A stretch of 64,000 bases of DNA from an uncultured Opitutia bacterium (GTDB taxonomy: Bacteria > Verrucomicrobiota > Verrucomicrobiia > Opitutales > Opitutaceae): positions 124,001 through 188,000 of the forward strand of contig CAIONS010000056.1 in NCBI GenBank assembly GCA_903859715.1, given 5' to 3'. The translations under genes were made by a program, and so were the position numbers. Under the pieces are notes generated by a model. It did not search any database. It worked only from the letters and a program-made list of their open reading frames with translations, and was not told the DNA's origin. This document shows positions 8,098 to 16,932 of the stretch, one piece after another (the first letter of the stretch is position 1; each line of letters begins with the position of its first letter).

Positions 8098-9199
8098 ACC
8101 GCTGTTTTCAGCTGATCCCAAGGCCGGCTATCTTGCCCATGCGGACGAAATCCGCGCGGCCATCGAGCGCGTGCTGGCCAGCGGTCATTACATCCTGGGC
8201 CCGGAGGTGGAGGCGTTTGAGCGCGAGTTTGCCGATTATCATGGCAGTGGGCAGGTGGTCAGCGTGGCCAATGGCACGGAGGCGATCGAACTGGCGCTGC
8301 GCGCCGTGGGCGTTGCGGCGGGAGACAGCGTGGCGACGGTGGCGAACACCGTGACGGCGACGGTCTCGGCAATCGAACAGATCGGTGCGCGGCCGTTTTT
8401 TGTGGAAATCGATGCGGACACGATGCTCATGTCAGCGACTGCGCTCGCCGCGGTGCTGGCAGCCCAAGGCGGAAGGATAAAAGCCGTGGTGCCGGTGCAT
8501 CTTTACGGCCAGCCGGCAGCGATGCCCGCCATTGTTGAGGTGGCGCACCGGCATGGAGCGAAAGTCGTCGAAGACTGTGCGCAGTCCCATGGCGCAGTGG
8601 TGGCGGGCCGCAAGGCCGGCACCTGGGGCGACGTGGCGGCCTACAGTTTTTACCCGACCAAGAATCTCGGGGCGCTGGGTGACGGGGGCGCGGTGTTCAC
8701 GCGCGACGCGACGGCGGCGGAAAAGGTGCGGATGCTCCGGCAATATGGCTGGCGTCAGCGTTATGTGAGTGAGATTCCCGGCCGCAACAGCCGGCTCGAC
8801 GAAGTCCAGGCGGCGGTGCTGCGCGTGAAACTGAAGTACCTCGACCAGGAGAACAGCGTGCGCCGCGCGAAGGCCGCGCGCTATTTGAGTAAACTAGCGA
8901 CTGCGCCGTTGCGATTGCCGGTCGTGGCATCCGGCGCTGAGCCGGTCTGGCATCAGTTCACGGTCCGGACCCCGCAACGCGAGGCGCTGCGCGGCAGCCT
9001 GGCGGAGCGCGGCATCCATTGCGGCGTGCTCTATCCCGTGCCGGTTCATCACCAGCCGGCCTATGCCAGCTATTCCGTCCCTCTGCCCGAGACAGAGCGG
9101 GCATGTGCCGAGGTGCTCTGCCTCCCGGTGCATCCGGCGGTGGCGGATGCGGACGTTGACAGGGTTTGCGAGGAAATCCTTCGTTGGTCCAAATCATGA
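8090..9199 (+). CDS. DegT/DnrJ/EryC1/StrS-family PLP-dependent sugar aminotransferase
   Basis: A 369-residue aminotransferase of usual family length. The PLP-binding lysine is K191 in SFYPTKNLGALGDGG; EDCAQSHG (residues 161-168) supplies the aspartate that contacts the pyridine nitrogen, and NGTEAIELAL lies in the phosphate-binding region. The family transaminates keto-sugars on nucleotide carriers (3- or 4-keto-6-deoxy sugars) with glutamate as amino donor. It overlaps the upstream SDR by 8 bases and shares an ATGA with the downstream glycosyltransferase, so the three proteins should be made together: SDR and aminotransferase to make an amino sugar nucleotide, then transfer to a lipid carrier. 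Which keto-sugar is used cannot be read from the sequence. Confidence 0.93.
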   Translation: MSEPLFSADPKAGYLAHADEIRAAIERVLASGHYILGPEVEAFEREFADYHGSGQVVSVANGTEAIELALRAVGVAAGDSVATVANTVTATVSAIEQIGARPFFVEIDADTMLMSATALAAVLAAQGGRIKAVVPVHLYGQPAAMPAIVEVAHRHGAKVVEDCAQSHGAVVAGRKAGTWGDVAAYSFYPTKNLGALGDGGAVFTRDATAAEKVRMLRQYGWRQRYVSEIPGRNSRLDEVQAAVLRVKLKYLDQENSVRRAKAARYLSKLATAPLRLPVVASGAEPVWHQFTVRTPQREALRGSLAERGIHCGVLYPVPVHHQPAYASYSVPLPETERACAEVLCLPVHPAVADADVDRVCEEILRWSKS

Positions 9200-10149
9200 C
9201 CAACGCCGGTCCCGCGCTCAGCTTTGTGATCCCGCTGTACAACAGCGCGGAAACCGTCCGGGCGGTGGTGCACGCCATCGAGGAGCTGACGGTCGAAGGC
9301 GGCCATGAAATCATCCTGGTGAACGACGGCAGCCGGGACGGCACGGCAGAGGCGTGCCGGGAACTTGTGCGCGGATCGCGGGTGCCGATCGTGTACGTCG
9401 AACACGCCCGGAATTACGGCGAGCACAATGCCGTGCTGACCGGCTGGCGGCATGCGCGCGGGGCGTATGTCGTGAATCTGGATGATGACGGACAGAACCC
9501 GCCCGCCGAGGCAGTGCGGCTCTGGCAGCAGGCCAGGGTTTCCGGACTTGACGTGGTCTTCGGCCATTACGCCGACAAGCAGCACTCCTGGTGGCGCAAT
9601 CTGGGCAGCCGGTTCACGAACCGCATGACCGACTGGGCGCTCGACAAGCCGCCGGGATTTTATCTTTCCAGCTTCCGCTGTGTCACGGCCTTCGTGGCGC
9701 GCGAAGTGACGGCCCACACCAGCCCGTTTCCTTACATCGACGGACTGATCCTGCAGGTCACCCAACGCATCGGCTCCATCGAGGTGCGGCATGAGGCACG
9801 GCAGGTCGGCGCGAGTGGCTATACGCTGCGGCGCCTGATGCGGCTGTGGTTGAGTGCCTGGGTGAATTTCTCCGTGCTGCCGCTGCGCGTGGCCACGGGA
9901 ATCGGTCTCATGATGGCATTGGCCGGGTTGGTCGGCTTTGGCTGGGTACTGTGGCTGCGCTACACCAACCAAGGGCCGAACTTCGGCTGGGGTTCACTGA
10001 TGGTGGCGCTGCTGGTCTTTTCCGGCACGCAGTTGGTCATGCTAGGACTGATTGGCGAGTATATCGGCCGGATGTTCATCGCCATCAACCAGCGTCCGCA
10101 GTCCGTAGTACGCGAGGTGATCACGAGTCGCAGCGACGGCGCAAACTAG
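9196..10149 (+). CDS. Polyprenyl-phosphate sugar synthase (GT2, ArnC/GtrB/DPM1-like)
   Basis: 317 residues: a GT2 catalytic domain (SFVIPLYNSAETV near the N-terminus, LVNDGSRDGT at 41-50, DXD-type NLDDDGQNPP around residue 95) followed by two C-terminal membrane helices (about 235-260 and 270-297) ending in IGEYIGRMF. This is the architecture of ArnC, GtrB and bacterial DPM1-like enzymes, which move one sugar from a nucleotide donor to undecaprenyl phosphate at the cytoplasmic face. The ATG at 9196 overlaps the aminotransferase stop as ATGA, so I use it as start. Context suggests that the sugar is the amino sugar made by the two genes before it. Confidence 0.92.
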   Translation: MTNAGPALSFVIPLYNSAETVRAVVHAIEELTVEGGHEIILVNDGSRDGTAEACRELVRGSRVPIVYVEHARNYGEHNAVLTGWRHARGAYVVNLDDDGQNPPAEAVRLWQQARVSGLDVVFGHYADKQHSWWRNLGSRFTNRMTDWALDKPPGFYLSSFRCVTAFVAREVTAHTSPFPYIDGLILQVTQRIGSIEVRHEARQVGASGYTLRRLMRLWLSAWVNFSVLPLRVATGIGLMMALAGLVGFGWVLWLRYTNQGPNFGWGSLMVALLVFSGTQLVMLGLIGEYIGRMFIAINQRPQSVVREVITSRSDGAN

Positions 10150-10159
10150 CACCGGCTTC

Positions 10160-11116
10160 TTATGTAGACTGCGGGCCGAGAATCCGGTCCCAGCGCGCGA
10201 GTTCGACGGCGATGGCGGCCTGCATGCCCGCATAAGCGGCAGCGGGCGGTTCGCGGCGCAGCCGCAGTAAATAAAACAAAGCCTGCCGGGCGAGCGGGTA
10301 GTCGGTGGCGTCGTGCGGTCCGGTCCATTCACTCTCCAGATAGTGTCGGCTCCAAGTGGAGTGGGCGGCGAGGCGGGCGAGTTCATCGCGCCAGCGCAGG
10401 GTCAGGCGGCGGCTGTTCTGTTCATCGCGCAGTTTGCGGCCGGGCGAGGCGCTGATGTGATGGCGCACGACGCTGCGCAGGGCGACGGCGCTCAGATGAC
10501 CGGCTGCGCGGCTGCGCAGGCAGAAATCGACATCTTCACCGCCATTGGCGAAGCCTTCATCGAAACCGCCCAACTGGATGAACAGCTCGCGACGCACGAA
10601 GGTGCAGGCGCCAGTGACAGCATCGGCCGGCCGCCAGGTATCACGCGGACGGAAACGCAGGCCAAGCGGAAGGGACGTATCGTGCTCGGGTTTTCCGCGG
10701 TGATTGATGAAAATGCCGGAATGATCGATGGCACCGGTCCGGGCGTTGCGCTGGACATTCCCGACCAGACCCGCGCGGGGCCCCAGCTGCTGATGCACCG
10801 CGAGGATGGGCTCGAGCCAGCCAGGAGAGAGCACGAGGTCATTGTTGAGCAGACCGAGCAGATCGCCACGGGCCGCCGCGGCTCCGCGATTGTTGGCCCC
10901 GGCGTAACCGAGGTTGTGCTCATTCAGGATGACCCGAAAAGGTCCGGGCGGGGAGGTCAGGCCAGCCAGCCAGTCGCGGGTGCCATCCGTGCTGCCGTCG
11001 TCCACGAGGATGATTTCATGCGTCAGGTCGGGAGGCATTGCGGCCTGCAGGCTCGCGACCATGGCCTGTGTGAGCGGCAGGCAATTGTAGAGTGGAATGA
11101 CGAACGAGACCTGCAT
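10160..11116 (-). CDS. GT2 glycosyltransferase, rhamnosyltransferase-like
   Basis: A 318-residue GT2 enzyme without membrane helices. It opens with MQVSFVIPLYN, has ILVDDGSTDGTRDWL, an NND-type metal site (LGLLNNDLVLSPGW), TGACTFVRRE and the acceptor-side GGEDVDFCLR motif. This is the pattern of the Wbbl/rhamnosyltransferase branch of GT2. I start at the ATG at 11114-11116 because the 15 residues upstream do not resemble the family. Its stop is only 10 bases from the stop of the convergent polyprenyl sugar synthase. Nearby rmlA and rmlB would fit a rhamnosyltransferase, but the donor is not proven. Its N-terminal half is closely similar to the GT2 half of the fusion protein at 30067-32121. 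Confidence 0.88.
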   Translation of the reverse strand: MQVSFVIPLYNCLPLTQAMVASLQAAMPPDLTHEIILVDDGSTDGTRDWLAGLTSPPGPFRVILNEHNLGYAGANNRGAAAARGDLLGLLNNDLVLSPGWLEPILAVHQQLGPRAGLVGNVQRNARTGAIDHSGIFINHRGKPEHDTSLPLGLRFRPRDTWRPADAVTGACTFVRRELFIQLGGFDEGFANGGEDVDFCLRSRAAGHLSAVALRSVVRHHISASPGRKLRDEQNSRRLTLRWRDELARLAAHSTWSRHYLESEWTGPHDATDYPLARQALFYLLRLRREPPAAAYAGMQAAIAVELARWDRILGPQST

Positions 11117-11232
11117 TGGGCGGCCCAAACAGGGCAGAAAAAATCCCGGGCTCCGAATCAAATCTTAGTCGGGCCGGTAAACGGGGCGACTCACTGGCCG
11201 GACAGGCAAAGACCCGGTGCAGCGCAAGCGCC

Positions 11233-12099
11233 TCACGCGATCTTGCGAAGGTACGCTGCGTAACTGGATTTGCCGAGCTTGGTAATATTGGCATCCAGCT
11301 GGGCGCGATCGATCCAGCCCTGATGGTAGGCGATTTCCTCAAGGCAGGCGATCTTCAGCCCCTGGCGGTTTTCGATGACATGGACGAATTGGGCGGCCTC
11401 CATGAGCGAGTCGTGCGTGCCGGTGTCGAGCCAGGCGGTGCCGCGGCCGAGGAGCTCAACGTGCAGCCGGCCGGCCTCGAGGTAGAGGCGGTTGAGGTCG
11501 GTGATCTCGAGTTCGCCGCGTTTCGATGGCTTGAGTTTTCGGGCCAGACCGACGACCTCGCGGTCATAGAAGTACAGGCCGGGAATAGCGTAATTGGACT
11601 TCGGCTCCGCCGGCTTTTCCTCCAGCGAGAGGACGCGGCCATCCGGCGCGAACTCGACGACGCCATAGCTTTTGGGGTCAGCCACGTGATAACCGAAGAT
11701 CGTGGCCCCGGTGGTGCGGGCCCCGGCGGTCTTGAGTGAATGGGTGAGCTCGTGGCCGTAGAAAAGGTTGTCACCCAGGATGAGCGCGGAGGGTGAATCG
11801 CCGATATGGTCGGCTCCGATGAGGAAGGCTTGGGCGAGACCGTCGGGGCTTGGCTGCTCGGCATAGCTGAGCGTGAGGCCGAGGTTGGCGCCATCCCCGA
11901 GCAGGCGGCGGAAAAGCGGCAGGTCCTGAGGAGTGGAAATAATGAGAATCTCCCGGATGCCGGAGAGCATCAGCACCGACAGCGGATAATAGATCATCGG
12001 CTTGTCGTAGACCGGCATGAGCTGCTTGCTCACGGCGATGGTCAGGGGATAGAGCCGGGTGCCGGAGCCGCCGGCGAGGATGATGCCTTTGCGGGCCAT
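11233..12099 (-). CDS. rmlA: Glucose-1-phosphate thymidylyltransferase
   Basis: 288 residues, the usual RmlA length. The nucleotide-binding loop [11 protein letters not shown] lies at residues 10-20 and is followed by [18 protein letters not shown] (24-41); ILGDNLFYG and the EEKP motif are also present. It makes dTDP-glucose from dTTP and glucose-1-phosphate, the first step of dTDP-sugar synthesis. It lies 80 bases upstream of nothing else in its direction but ahead of the GT2 gene, and behind rmlB in transcription order, so the dTDP-sugar genes form one - strand run (reductase, rmlB, rmlA). The gene is sometimes named rfbA. Confidence 0.97.
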   Translation of the reverse strand: MARKGIILAGGSGTRLYPLTIAVSKQLMPVYDKPMIYYPLSVLMLSGIREILIISTPQDLPLFRRLLGDGANLGLTLSYAEQPSPDGLAQAFLIGADHIGDSPSALILGDNLFYGHELTHSLKTAGARTTGATIFGYHVADPKSYGVVEFAPDGRVLSLEEKPAEPKSNYAIPGLYFYDREVVGLARKLKPSKRGELEITDLNRLYLEAGRLHVELLGRGTAWLDTGTHDSLMEAAQFVHVIENRQGLKIACLEEIAYHQGWIDRAQLDANITKLGKSSYAAYLRKIA

Positions 12100-12179
12100 G
12101 AGAAGCGTGGGGTTGGATTTTTAGAGTAGACGTTTTAAGCAGCAGGCATTCCGGCCTTACAACTTAAACCTTGGCGGAC

Positions 12180-13247
12180 TCAGGCCTTAACGCCGAGGCG
12201 TTCGCGGGCGTATTTCTTCGAGGTGATGTCGGAGCACCACGGGCGGTGGGCGAGGTACCAATCGACCGTTTTGGCGATGCCGGTGGAGAAATTCTCGCGA
12301 GGCGCCCAGCCCAGCTCACGCTGGAGCTTGGCGCAGTCGACGGCGTAGCGGCGGTCATGGCCGGGCCGATCGGCCACATAGGTGATCTGGGTCGTATAGG
12401 GTTTGCCGTCGGAGCGCGGTGATTTTTGATCGAGCAGCGCGCAGATGGTCTGGACGATCTCGATGTTCGGTTTTTCGTTCAGGCCGCCGATATTATAGGT
12501 CTCGCCCACGCGGCCTCGCTGCAGAACGAGCCAGATGGCGGTGGCATGATCCTCGACGTAGAGCCAGTCGCGGATCTGCTGGCCGTCGCCGTAAACCGGG
12601 AGCGGTTTGCCCTCAAGGGCGTTGAGGATCATCAGCGGGATGAGCTTCTCGGGAAAATGATAGGGACCGTAGTTGTTCGAGCAATTGGTCGTGAGCGTGG
12701 GCAGATGGAAGGTGTGCTGGTAGGAACGCACGAGATGGTCGCTGGCGGCCTTGGAGGCGGCGTAAGGACTGTTGGGTGCGAAGGCGGTTTCCTCGTTGAA
12801 GGCAGGATCAGTCGGAGAGAGCGTGCCATAGACCTCGTCGGTCGAGACGTGAAGGAAACGGAAGGCCGCCTTCTTGGGTTCCGCGAGCCGGGCCCAGTAT
12901 TGGCGCACGCTATTGAGGAGCCGGAGCGTGCCGACAACGTTGGTCTGGATGAAGGGCTCGGGCGAATCGATCGAGCGGTCGACGTGGGATTCGGCGGCAA
13001 AGTTGACGACGGCGTCGATGGCGTGCTCGGCGAGCAGGCGGCTGACGAGCGTCGGGTCGCCGATGTCGCCGTGGGCAAAAACATACCGCGGATCCGACGC
13101 AAGATCGGCGAGATTGGCGGGATTGCCGGCGTAGGTGAGGGCGTCGAGGTTGACGAGCCGGGTCAGGGGCGAGTTTTTTTCGGTCAGCCGCTGACGGATG
13201 AAATTGGAGCCGATAAAGCCGCAGCCGCCGGTGACGAGGAGATTCAT
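12180..13247 (-). CDS. rmlB: dTDP-glucose 4,6-dehydratase
   Basis: 355 residues, usual length. The NAD motif is GGCGFIG (residues 7-13), the dehydratase triad Thr-Asp-Glu is STDEVYG (T136, D137, E138), and the SDR catalytic pair is Y162 and K166 in [19 protein letters not shown] is also diagnostic of RmlB. It converts dTDP-glucose to dTDP-4-keto-6-deoxyglucose, the branch point for rhamnose and for amino-deoxy sugars. The stop of the upstream reductase is 14 bases before its start, so the two are likely cotranscribed. The gene is also called rfbB. Confidence 0.97.
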   Translation of the reverse strand: MNLLVTGGCGFIGSNFIRQRLTEKNSPLTRLVNLDALTYAGNPANLADLASDPRYVFAHGDIGDPTLVSRLLAEHAIDAVVNFAAESHVDRSIDSPEPFIQTNVVGTLRLLNSVRQYWARLAEPKKAAFRFLHVSTDEVYGTLSPTDPAFNEETAFAPNSPYAASKAASDHLVRSYQHTFHLPTLTTNCSNNYGPYHFPEKLIPLMILNALEGKPLPVYGDGQQIRDWLYVEDHATAIWLVLQRGRVGETYNIGGLNEKPNIEIVQTICALLDQKSPRSDGKPYTTQITYVADRPGHDRRYAVDCAKLQRELGWAPRENFSTGIAKTVDWYLAHRPWCSDITSKKYARERLGVKA

Positions 13248-13261
13248 ATGGGCTTAAAAGC

Positions 13262-14134
13262 TTAAGCGGATTTTTTCCAGAGGCGGAGGGCCTGCTCGAC
13301 GGCGGCGTGCACCTCGGTCAGGCGGATGCCGGCGGCGGCGAGTTTGGCGGAATCCATCACGCAATTGGAGCGGGGGGTTTTGGCGGCGAGCTTCATGAAG
13401 TCGGCCTCGCTGGCGAAGAACTCATAGTTCTTCGGGTGGACGCCGCTTTGCTTGATCAGGGCCACGACTTCATGCGTGGTGACCTGGCCGGGATTCGTGA
13501 CGTTATAGGTGGCGAAGGGGATGCGCTTTTCCCAGCAGGCAAAGGTGGCGGCGACAAATTCCTCGAGCTGTGAGATGGAGTTGGTGGCCTCAAGCAGGCG
13601 CGGGTAACGCATCAGCTTGGTCAGATAGTTGCGGGGGTTGTCGACCTCGTTGAACGGGATCCGCAGGCGCCAGATGAAGACGTTGGGCTGACCGGCGAGC
13701 ACTTCCTCGCCGAGGGCCTTGGTGCCGCTATAGAATGAGCAATTATCCTGGCGGAAGGTGAAGTTGGGGGCGTCGGTTTCGGTGAAACCGCTGCCGTCCG
13801 GCCGCGCGCCGGTAAAGATGCAGCCGGAGGAGACATGGCCCCAAGGCACGCCCGCTTCGCGGCAGGCTTGGGCGATGATTCCCGGCAGGACGGCATTGCC
13901 CATGAGACATTCGCCTTTGTGGAGCTCGCAGGCGTCGACGTTGGGCTTGCCCGTGTAGCCGGCGGCGTTGATGAGGAATTCCGGGCGGTCGCGACGCAGG
14001 GCGTCGGCCAGCAGGGCAGGATTGCTGTAATCAAGGTCCGCCCGGCGCAGATTGCGAAAAGGGATACCCTTGCGCGTCAGGAGCGCCTGATAAGCCTGAC
14101 CAACGTAGCCGGAACCTCCGAGCAGATAAATCAT
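13262..14134 (-). CDS. RmlD-like dTDP-4-keto-sugar reductase, resembling plant NRS/ER epimerase-reductase
   Basis: A 290-residue SDR with Rossmann motif GGSGYVG (6-12), SSGCIF around 103-107 and an intact YxxxK pair (Y135, K139 in SFYSGTKA). The motif order NAAGYTGKPNVDACELHK, GCIF, PNF, SFYSGTKA, NPRNYLTK and TNPGQVTTHE matches, by recall, the plant NRS/ER enzyme (and the C-terminal half of plant RHM), which does both 3,5-epimerisation and 4-reduction to give rhamnose. No rmlC epimerase gene exists in the window, which is consistent with that double activity here. A plain RmlD-type 4-reductase acting with an rmlC elsewhere in the genome is the alternative. It sits directly upstream of rmlB. 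Confidence 0.85.
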   Translation of the reverse strand: MIYLLGGSGYVGQAYQALLTRKGIPFRNLRRADLDYSNPALLADALRRDRPEFLINAAGYTGKPNVDACELHKGECLMGNAVLPGIIAQACREAGVPWGHVSSGCIFTGARPDGSGFTETDAPNFTFRQDNCSFYSGTKALGEEVLAGQPNVFIWRLRIPFNEVDNPRNYLTKLMRYPRLLEATNSISQLEEFVAATFACWEKRIPFATYNVTNPGQVTTHEVVALIKQSGVHPKNYEFFASEADFMKLAAKTPRSNCVMDSAKLAAAGIRLTEVHAAVEQALRLWKKSA

Positions 14135-14266
14135 GGAAAGGTCAAATGAAAGGGAGCGGCTGCAGGCTGAACAAGGTTTTTTCTCGGCGCCGGTTCGGCA
14201 AGGCGGATTGTCCAGATACTGGCGACGTCGCGAGGGTTTCCCGGCTTCCAGCAGACATGGACCACC

Positions 14267-16033
14267 TCACGGTGCGCGGTTGTTGTGCACGTAGATCCGG
14301 TATCCATTGAGATCTTCGACCAAGTGATAATGACCGGCAACAAAAGTGGCGAGCTCCGGAAAGATTTGCAGGCCGAAGAGCGAATGCGCAGTATAGATAA
14401 AGCCGCCGTCCGCGATGGCATCCACGAATAAAGCGGGCGGATGTTTCCGAATGTCCCACATCATGCGGTTGCGATAAAACAGGTTCATCGGGCCTGGAGC
14501 GATTTCAGGCTCGGCCTGGGCATCGCGGACGCCTTGGGTGAGACCGCTTTCAGTGTAGAACTGCGGGGCCCAGCCCCAGACGACGAGGGTATCACCCGGT
14601 CGGGCTAACTCCCGTAAACGCCGGGAAACTGGATGCACTGAATTACGCTGTCCTTCCGCCAGTGTTCCGACAACTGGCAGGTCATGCACCCGGGTCAGGA
14701 TTTGTGGCACCAGGATCAAGACGACTACGGCGGTGACGATGCCCCAGCGGACGTGGGCGGACCAACGAGCCGGGACCTTCATTTCGGCCAGGCGGAATCC
14801 AGCCGCGAGCGAAAGCCCACTCAGCCAGGCGAGGGGCAGCACCAGGAAATGCAAGTAGTGCCAGAAAATCCGTCCCGGATAGATCACGGTCCACAATCCG
14901 ACCGCGACCAGCAGCCAGGCGCCCCAAAGCAATTTCCTTGATAGCGGCCGGACCAGGCTGCCGATCAGGGTTACGGCCATGGCGAGACCGAGCGAGCCCA
15001 GAAAAAACGGTTTGAAGACAAAATCGATGTCGACGAAAAAGGCGTAGAAATCCCGCAACAACTTCAGCCGGTCCTCGACGTGGCCTGCCACATAGACCCG
15101 GTTCGATTCGATGTAAGAGATATAGGCTTGTGCTCCCTGGCCGTAGAGGGCGACCCAAACCAAAAAAATCCCGGCAGGCAGAAAAGCTCCGATCGCGAGT
15201 GCTAAGGCGCGGCGAATCCGCAATCCTCGAGGCGCGACAGGCACGGACCAAGCAGCGACCAAGCCAAAGCATCCGAGGGTAAGGCCGAGCCCGACTGCCT
15301 GGGCCTTGGCGAACGGCAGGCATCCCAGGCACAAGCCCGCCACGATAAGTCGCCAGTGCCGCGTCGACTCGCGATCATTTGTAAGAGTGCAGGCGTCGGC
15401 GAGCAGCCAAGCGGCCAACGCCAGCAGGCAAAATGAAGCCTGCTCGCTGGAATACTGGACGAATTCCCAGACCGAATTGAATGCGACGAAGTCGAGCAGC
15501 GGGAGGGTTCCGAGCCGGGCGATGCCGTCGCTGGTGAACCGGCGCAGCAGCCCGTAACAGGCGAGCGCAGCAGCGCCATGGGCAAACAACGCGGCAAGGC
15601 GTAATCCAATATAATCGATTCGGCCGTCGAATAACAGGGCTGGCCAGAGGAAATAGGCGTTGATTGGGCCGGAGGTGTGCATGTCCACCGAACGCCAGGG
15701 AACCGGATCGCGCCAGTACGTCATCGCACCGGCTCCCAGCTGGGTCTCGTCCGGATTTCGCATCGGTCCGGCAAACAGCACCGGCCAGCGGAACGCCAGC
15801 ATCGCGACGACCGCGACCAGCGCGAAGGTGCGTGGGTAGAGCACCCAATGCGGGATGCATCGCCAGAGCCGACCCGCCGGGTGCCAGTCAACGCCGAGCC
15901 GCAGGAACGTGAACAGCAGGAGCACGCTCCACGTGCTCCAAGCGATGGCCCAATAGCGAACCGGAGCTTCGTCGAACCACTGCAACAGGCCGGCCGGTGC
16001 CAGGGTCAGGGAGACGAGTGGAGACAGAAGCAT
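14267..16033 (-). CDS. GT39/ArnT-like integral membrane glycosyltransferase
   Basis: 588 residues with around ten hydrophobic segments. The first large extracytoplasmic loop carries RNPDETQLGAGAMTYW, in which D95-E96 sit where GT-C enzymes of the GT39/GT83 (PMT/ArnT) type have their catalytic acidic pair. A second loop contains SGPINAYFLWPALL, and a short soluble tail follows the last helix. GT-C enzymes of this class take sugars from polyprenyl-phosphate donors and transfer them to proteins, lipid A or polysaccharides outside the cytoplasmic membrane. A DPM1-like synthase that could supply the donor starts 128 bases upstream in the transcript. The acceptor is unknown. Confidence 0.82.
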   Translation of the reverse strand: MLLSPLVSLTLAPAGLLQWFDEAPVRYWAIAWSTWSVLLLFTFLRLGVDWHPAGRLWRCIPHWVLYPRTFALVAVVAMLAFRWPVLFAGPMRNPDETQLGAGAMTYWRDPVPWRSVDMHTSGPINAYFLWPALLFDGRIDYIGLRLAALFAHGAAALACYGLLRRFTSDGIARLGTLPLLDFVAFNSVWEFVQYSSEQASFCLLALAAWLLADACTLTNDRESTRHWRLIVAGLCLGCLPFAKAQAVGLGLTLGCFGLVAAWSVPVAPRGLRIRRALALAIGAFLPAGIFLVWVALYGQGAQAYISYIESNRVYVAGHVEDRLKLLRDFYAFFVDIDFVFKPFFLGSLGLAMAVTLIGSLVRPLSRKLLWGAWLLVAVGLWTVIYPGRIFWHYLHFLVLPLAWLSGLSLAAGFRLAEMKVPARWSAHVRWGIVTAVVVLILVPQILTRVHDLPVVGTLAEGQRNSVHPVSRRLRELARPGDTLVVWGWAPQFYTESGLTQGVRDAQAEPEIAPGPMNLFYRNRMMWDIRKHPPALFVDAIADGGFIYTAHSLFGLQIFPELATFVAGHYHLVEDLNGYRIYVHNNRAP

Positions 16034-16161
16034 GGTCGGGTGTGCTGGAGCGGCAGGGAGCTTGAGAGTCGAAGGCCGGGACTCGCAGCGCGGACCGTGA
16101 AAGGCCGGCTGGGTCGGGCAGCATTCCTCATTCGGCTTTAAAAAGGCCCGGGGGCACTGGA

Positions 16162-16917
16162 TCAGCGTCGCTGATAGTCGCCACGGCTGAAGTATTTTTC
16201 GAGCCAGACGTAGGCGCAGATGAAAAAATACCGGCTGCCCATTTCCTTGATCTTGAGCTTGGGCACGCCGTATTTCCGGTTCCGCCAGGAGATGGGTGTG
16301 ATCGTATAGGTGAAGCCGCGCACGATCGCCTTCAGGGGAATCTCGACCGTGAGGTTGAAGTGAGGGGCGAGGAACGGCCGGCAGCCGTCGATCGCGGTGC
16401 GGCGGTAGGCCTTGAAGGCGTTGGTGGTGTCGTTGAGCGGGATGGCAAAGCCAATGCGCACGAGGAAATTCGCGAGGCGGTTTACCATGAGCTTCACACG
16501 CGGATAATCGATGACCTCACCGCCCTTGATGAAGCGGCTGCCAAACGCGCAGTCATAGCCTTCGTTGAGCAGCTGCCAGTATTTCACGGCATGGGCCGGA
16601 GAATCGGAGGCATCGGCCATCATGATGACGACGGCGTCGCCCTTGCTGTGGTCGATGCCCCAGATCACGGCGCGGCCGAACCCGTTCAATCCGCCATTCT
16701 GGGTCGGGGCGAGGGCGGGAAATTTTTGCTTCAGTTCCTGAAGAACAGCCCAAGTGCGGTCCTTGCTGCCGTCATCCACGACGATGATTTCATGCGGGAT
16801 CCCCTCGGCGGCGAAGGTGCGGCAGATATCCTCGACGGTTGCCGGCAATGACTCCTCCTCGTCCCGGGCGGGAATGATGACGGAAAGCAGTTTTAGCGGG
16901 GCGGCTGGAGCGGGCAT
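16162..16917 (-). CDS. DPM1-like GT2 enzyme, polyprenyl-phosphate sugar synthase type
   Basis: About 251 residues from the ATG at 16917 (a GTG nine bases earlier is possible). It has LSVIIPARDEEESLP, IVVDDGSKDRTW, and the MMADASDSP acidic site, then FGSRFIKGGEV and the NAFKAYRR segment, all as in dolichol/polyprenyl-phosphate mannose synthases. It lacks the two C-terminal membrane helices of the ArnC group and ends soon after YFFICAYVWLEKYF, so it resembles the soluble DPM1 form. Expected role: sugar transfer from a nucleotide donor to a lipid phosphate at the cytoplasmic face. It is followed by the GT39-like gene in the same direction and preceded at 15 bases by an SDR gene. Confidence 0.9.
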   Translation of the reverse strand: MPAPAAPLKLLSVIIPARDEEESLPATVEDICRTFAAEGIPHEIIVVDDGSKDRTWAVLQELKQKFPALAPTQNGGLNGFGRAVIWGIDHSKGDAVVIMMADASDSPAHAVKYWQLLNEGYDCAFGSRFIKGGEVIDYPRVKLMVNRLANFLVRIGFAIPLNDTTNAFKAYRRTAIDGCRPFLAPHFNLTVEIPLKAIVRGFTYTITPISWRNRKYGVPKLKIKEMGSRYFFICAYVWLEKYFSRGDYQRR

Positions 16918-16932
16918 GAAGGGCACGAAAAA

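Noticed and set aside
13248-13261. A TTAAAAGCTTAA near-palindrome between rmlB and the reductase gene
   Set aside because: The gap is only 14 bases inside an evident operon, and the repeat is imperfect; it is most likely a chance AT patch.
11117-14266. A possible rmlC gene in or near the dTDP-sugar cluster
   Set aside because: All open frames in the gaps and on the opposite strand were read; none shows the RmlC cupin motifs or a suitable length of about 180 residues.
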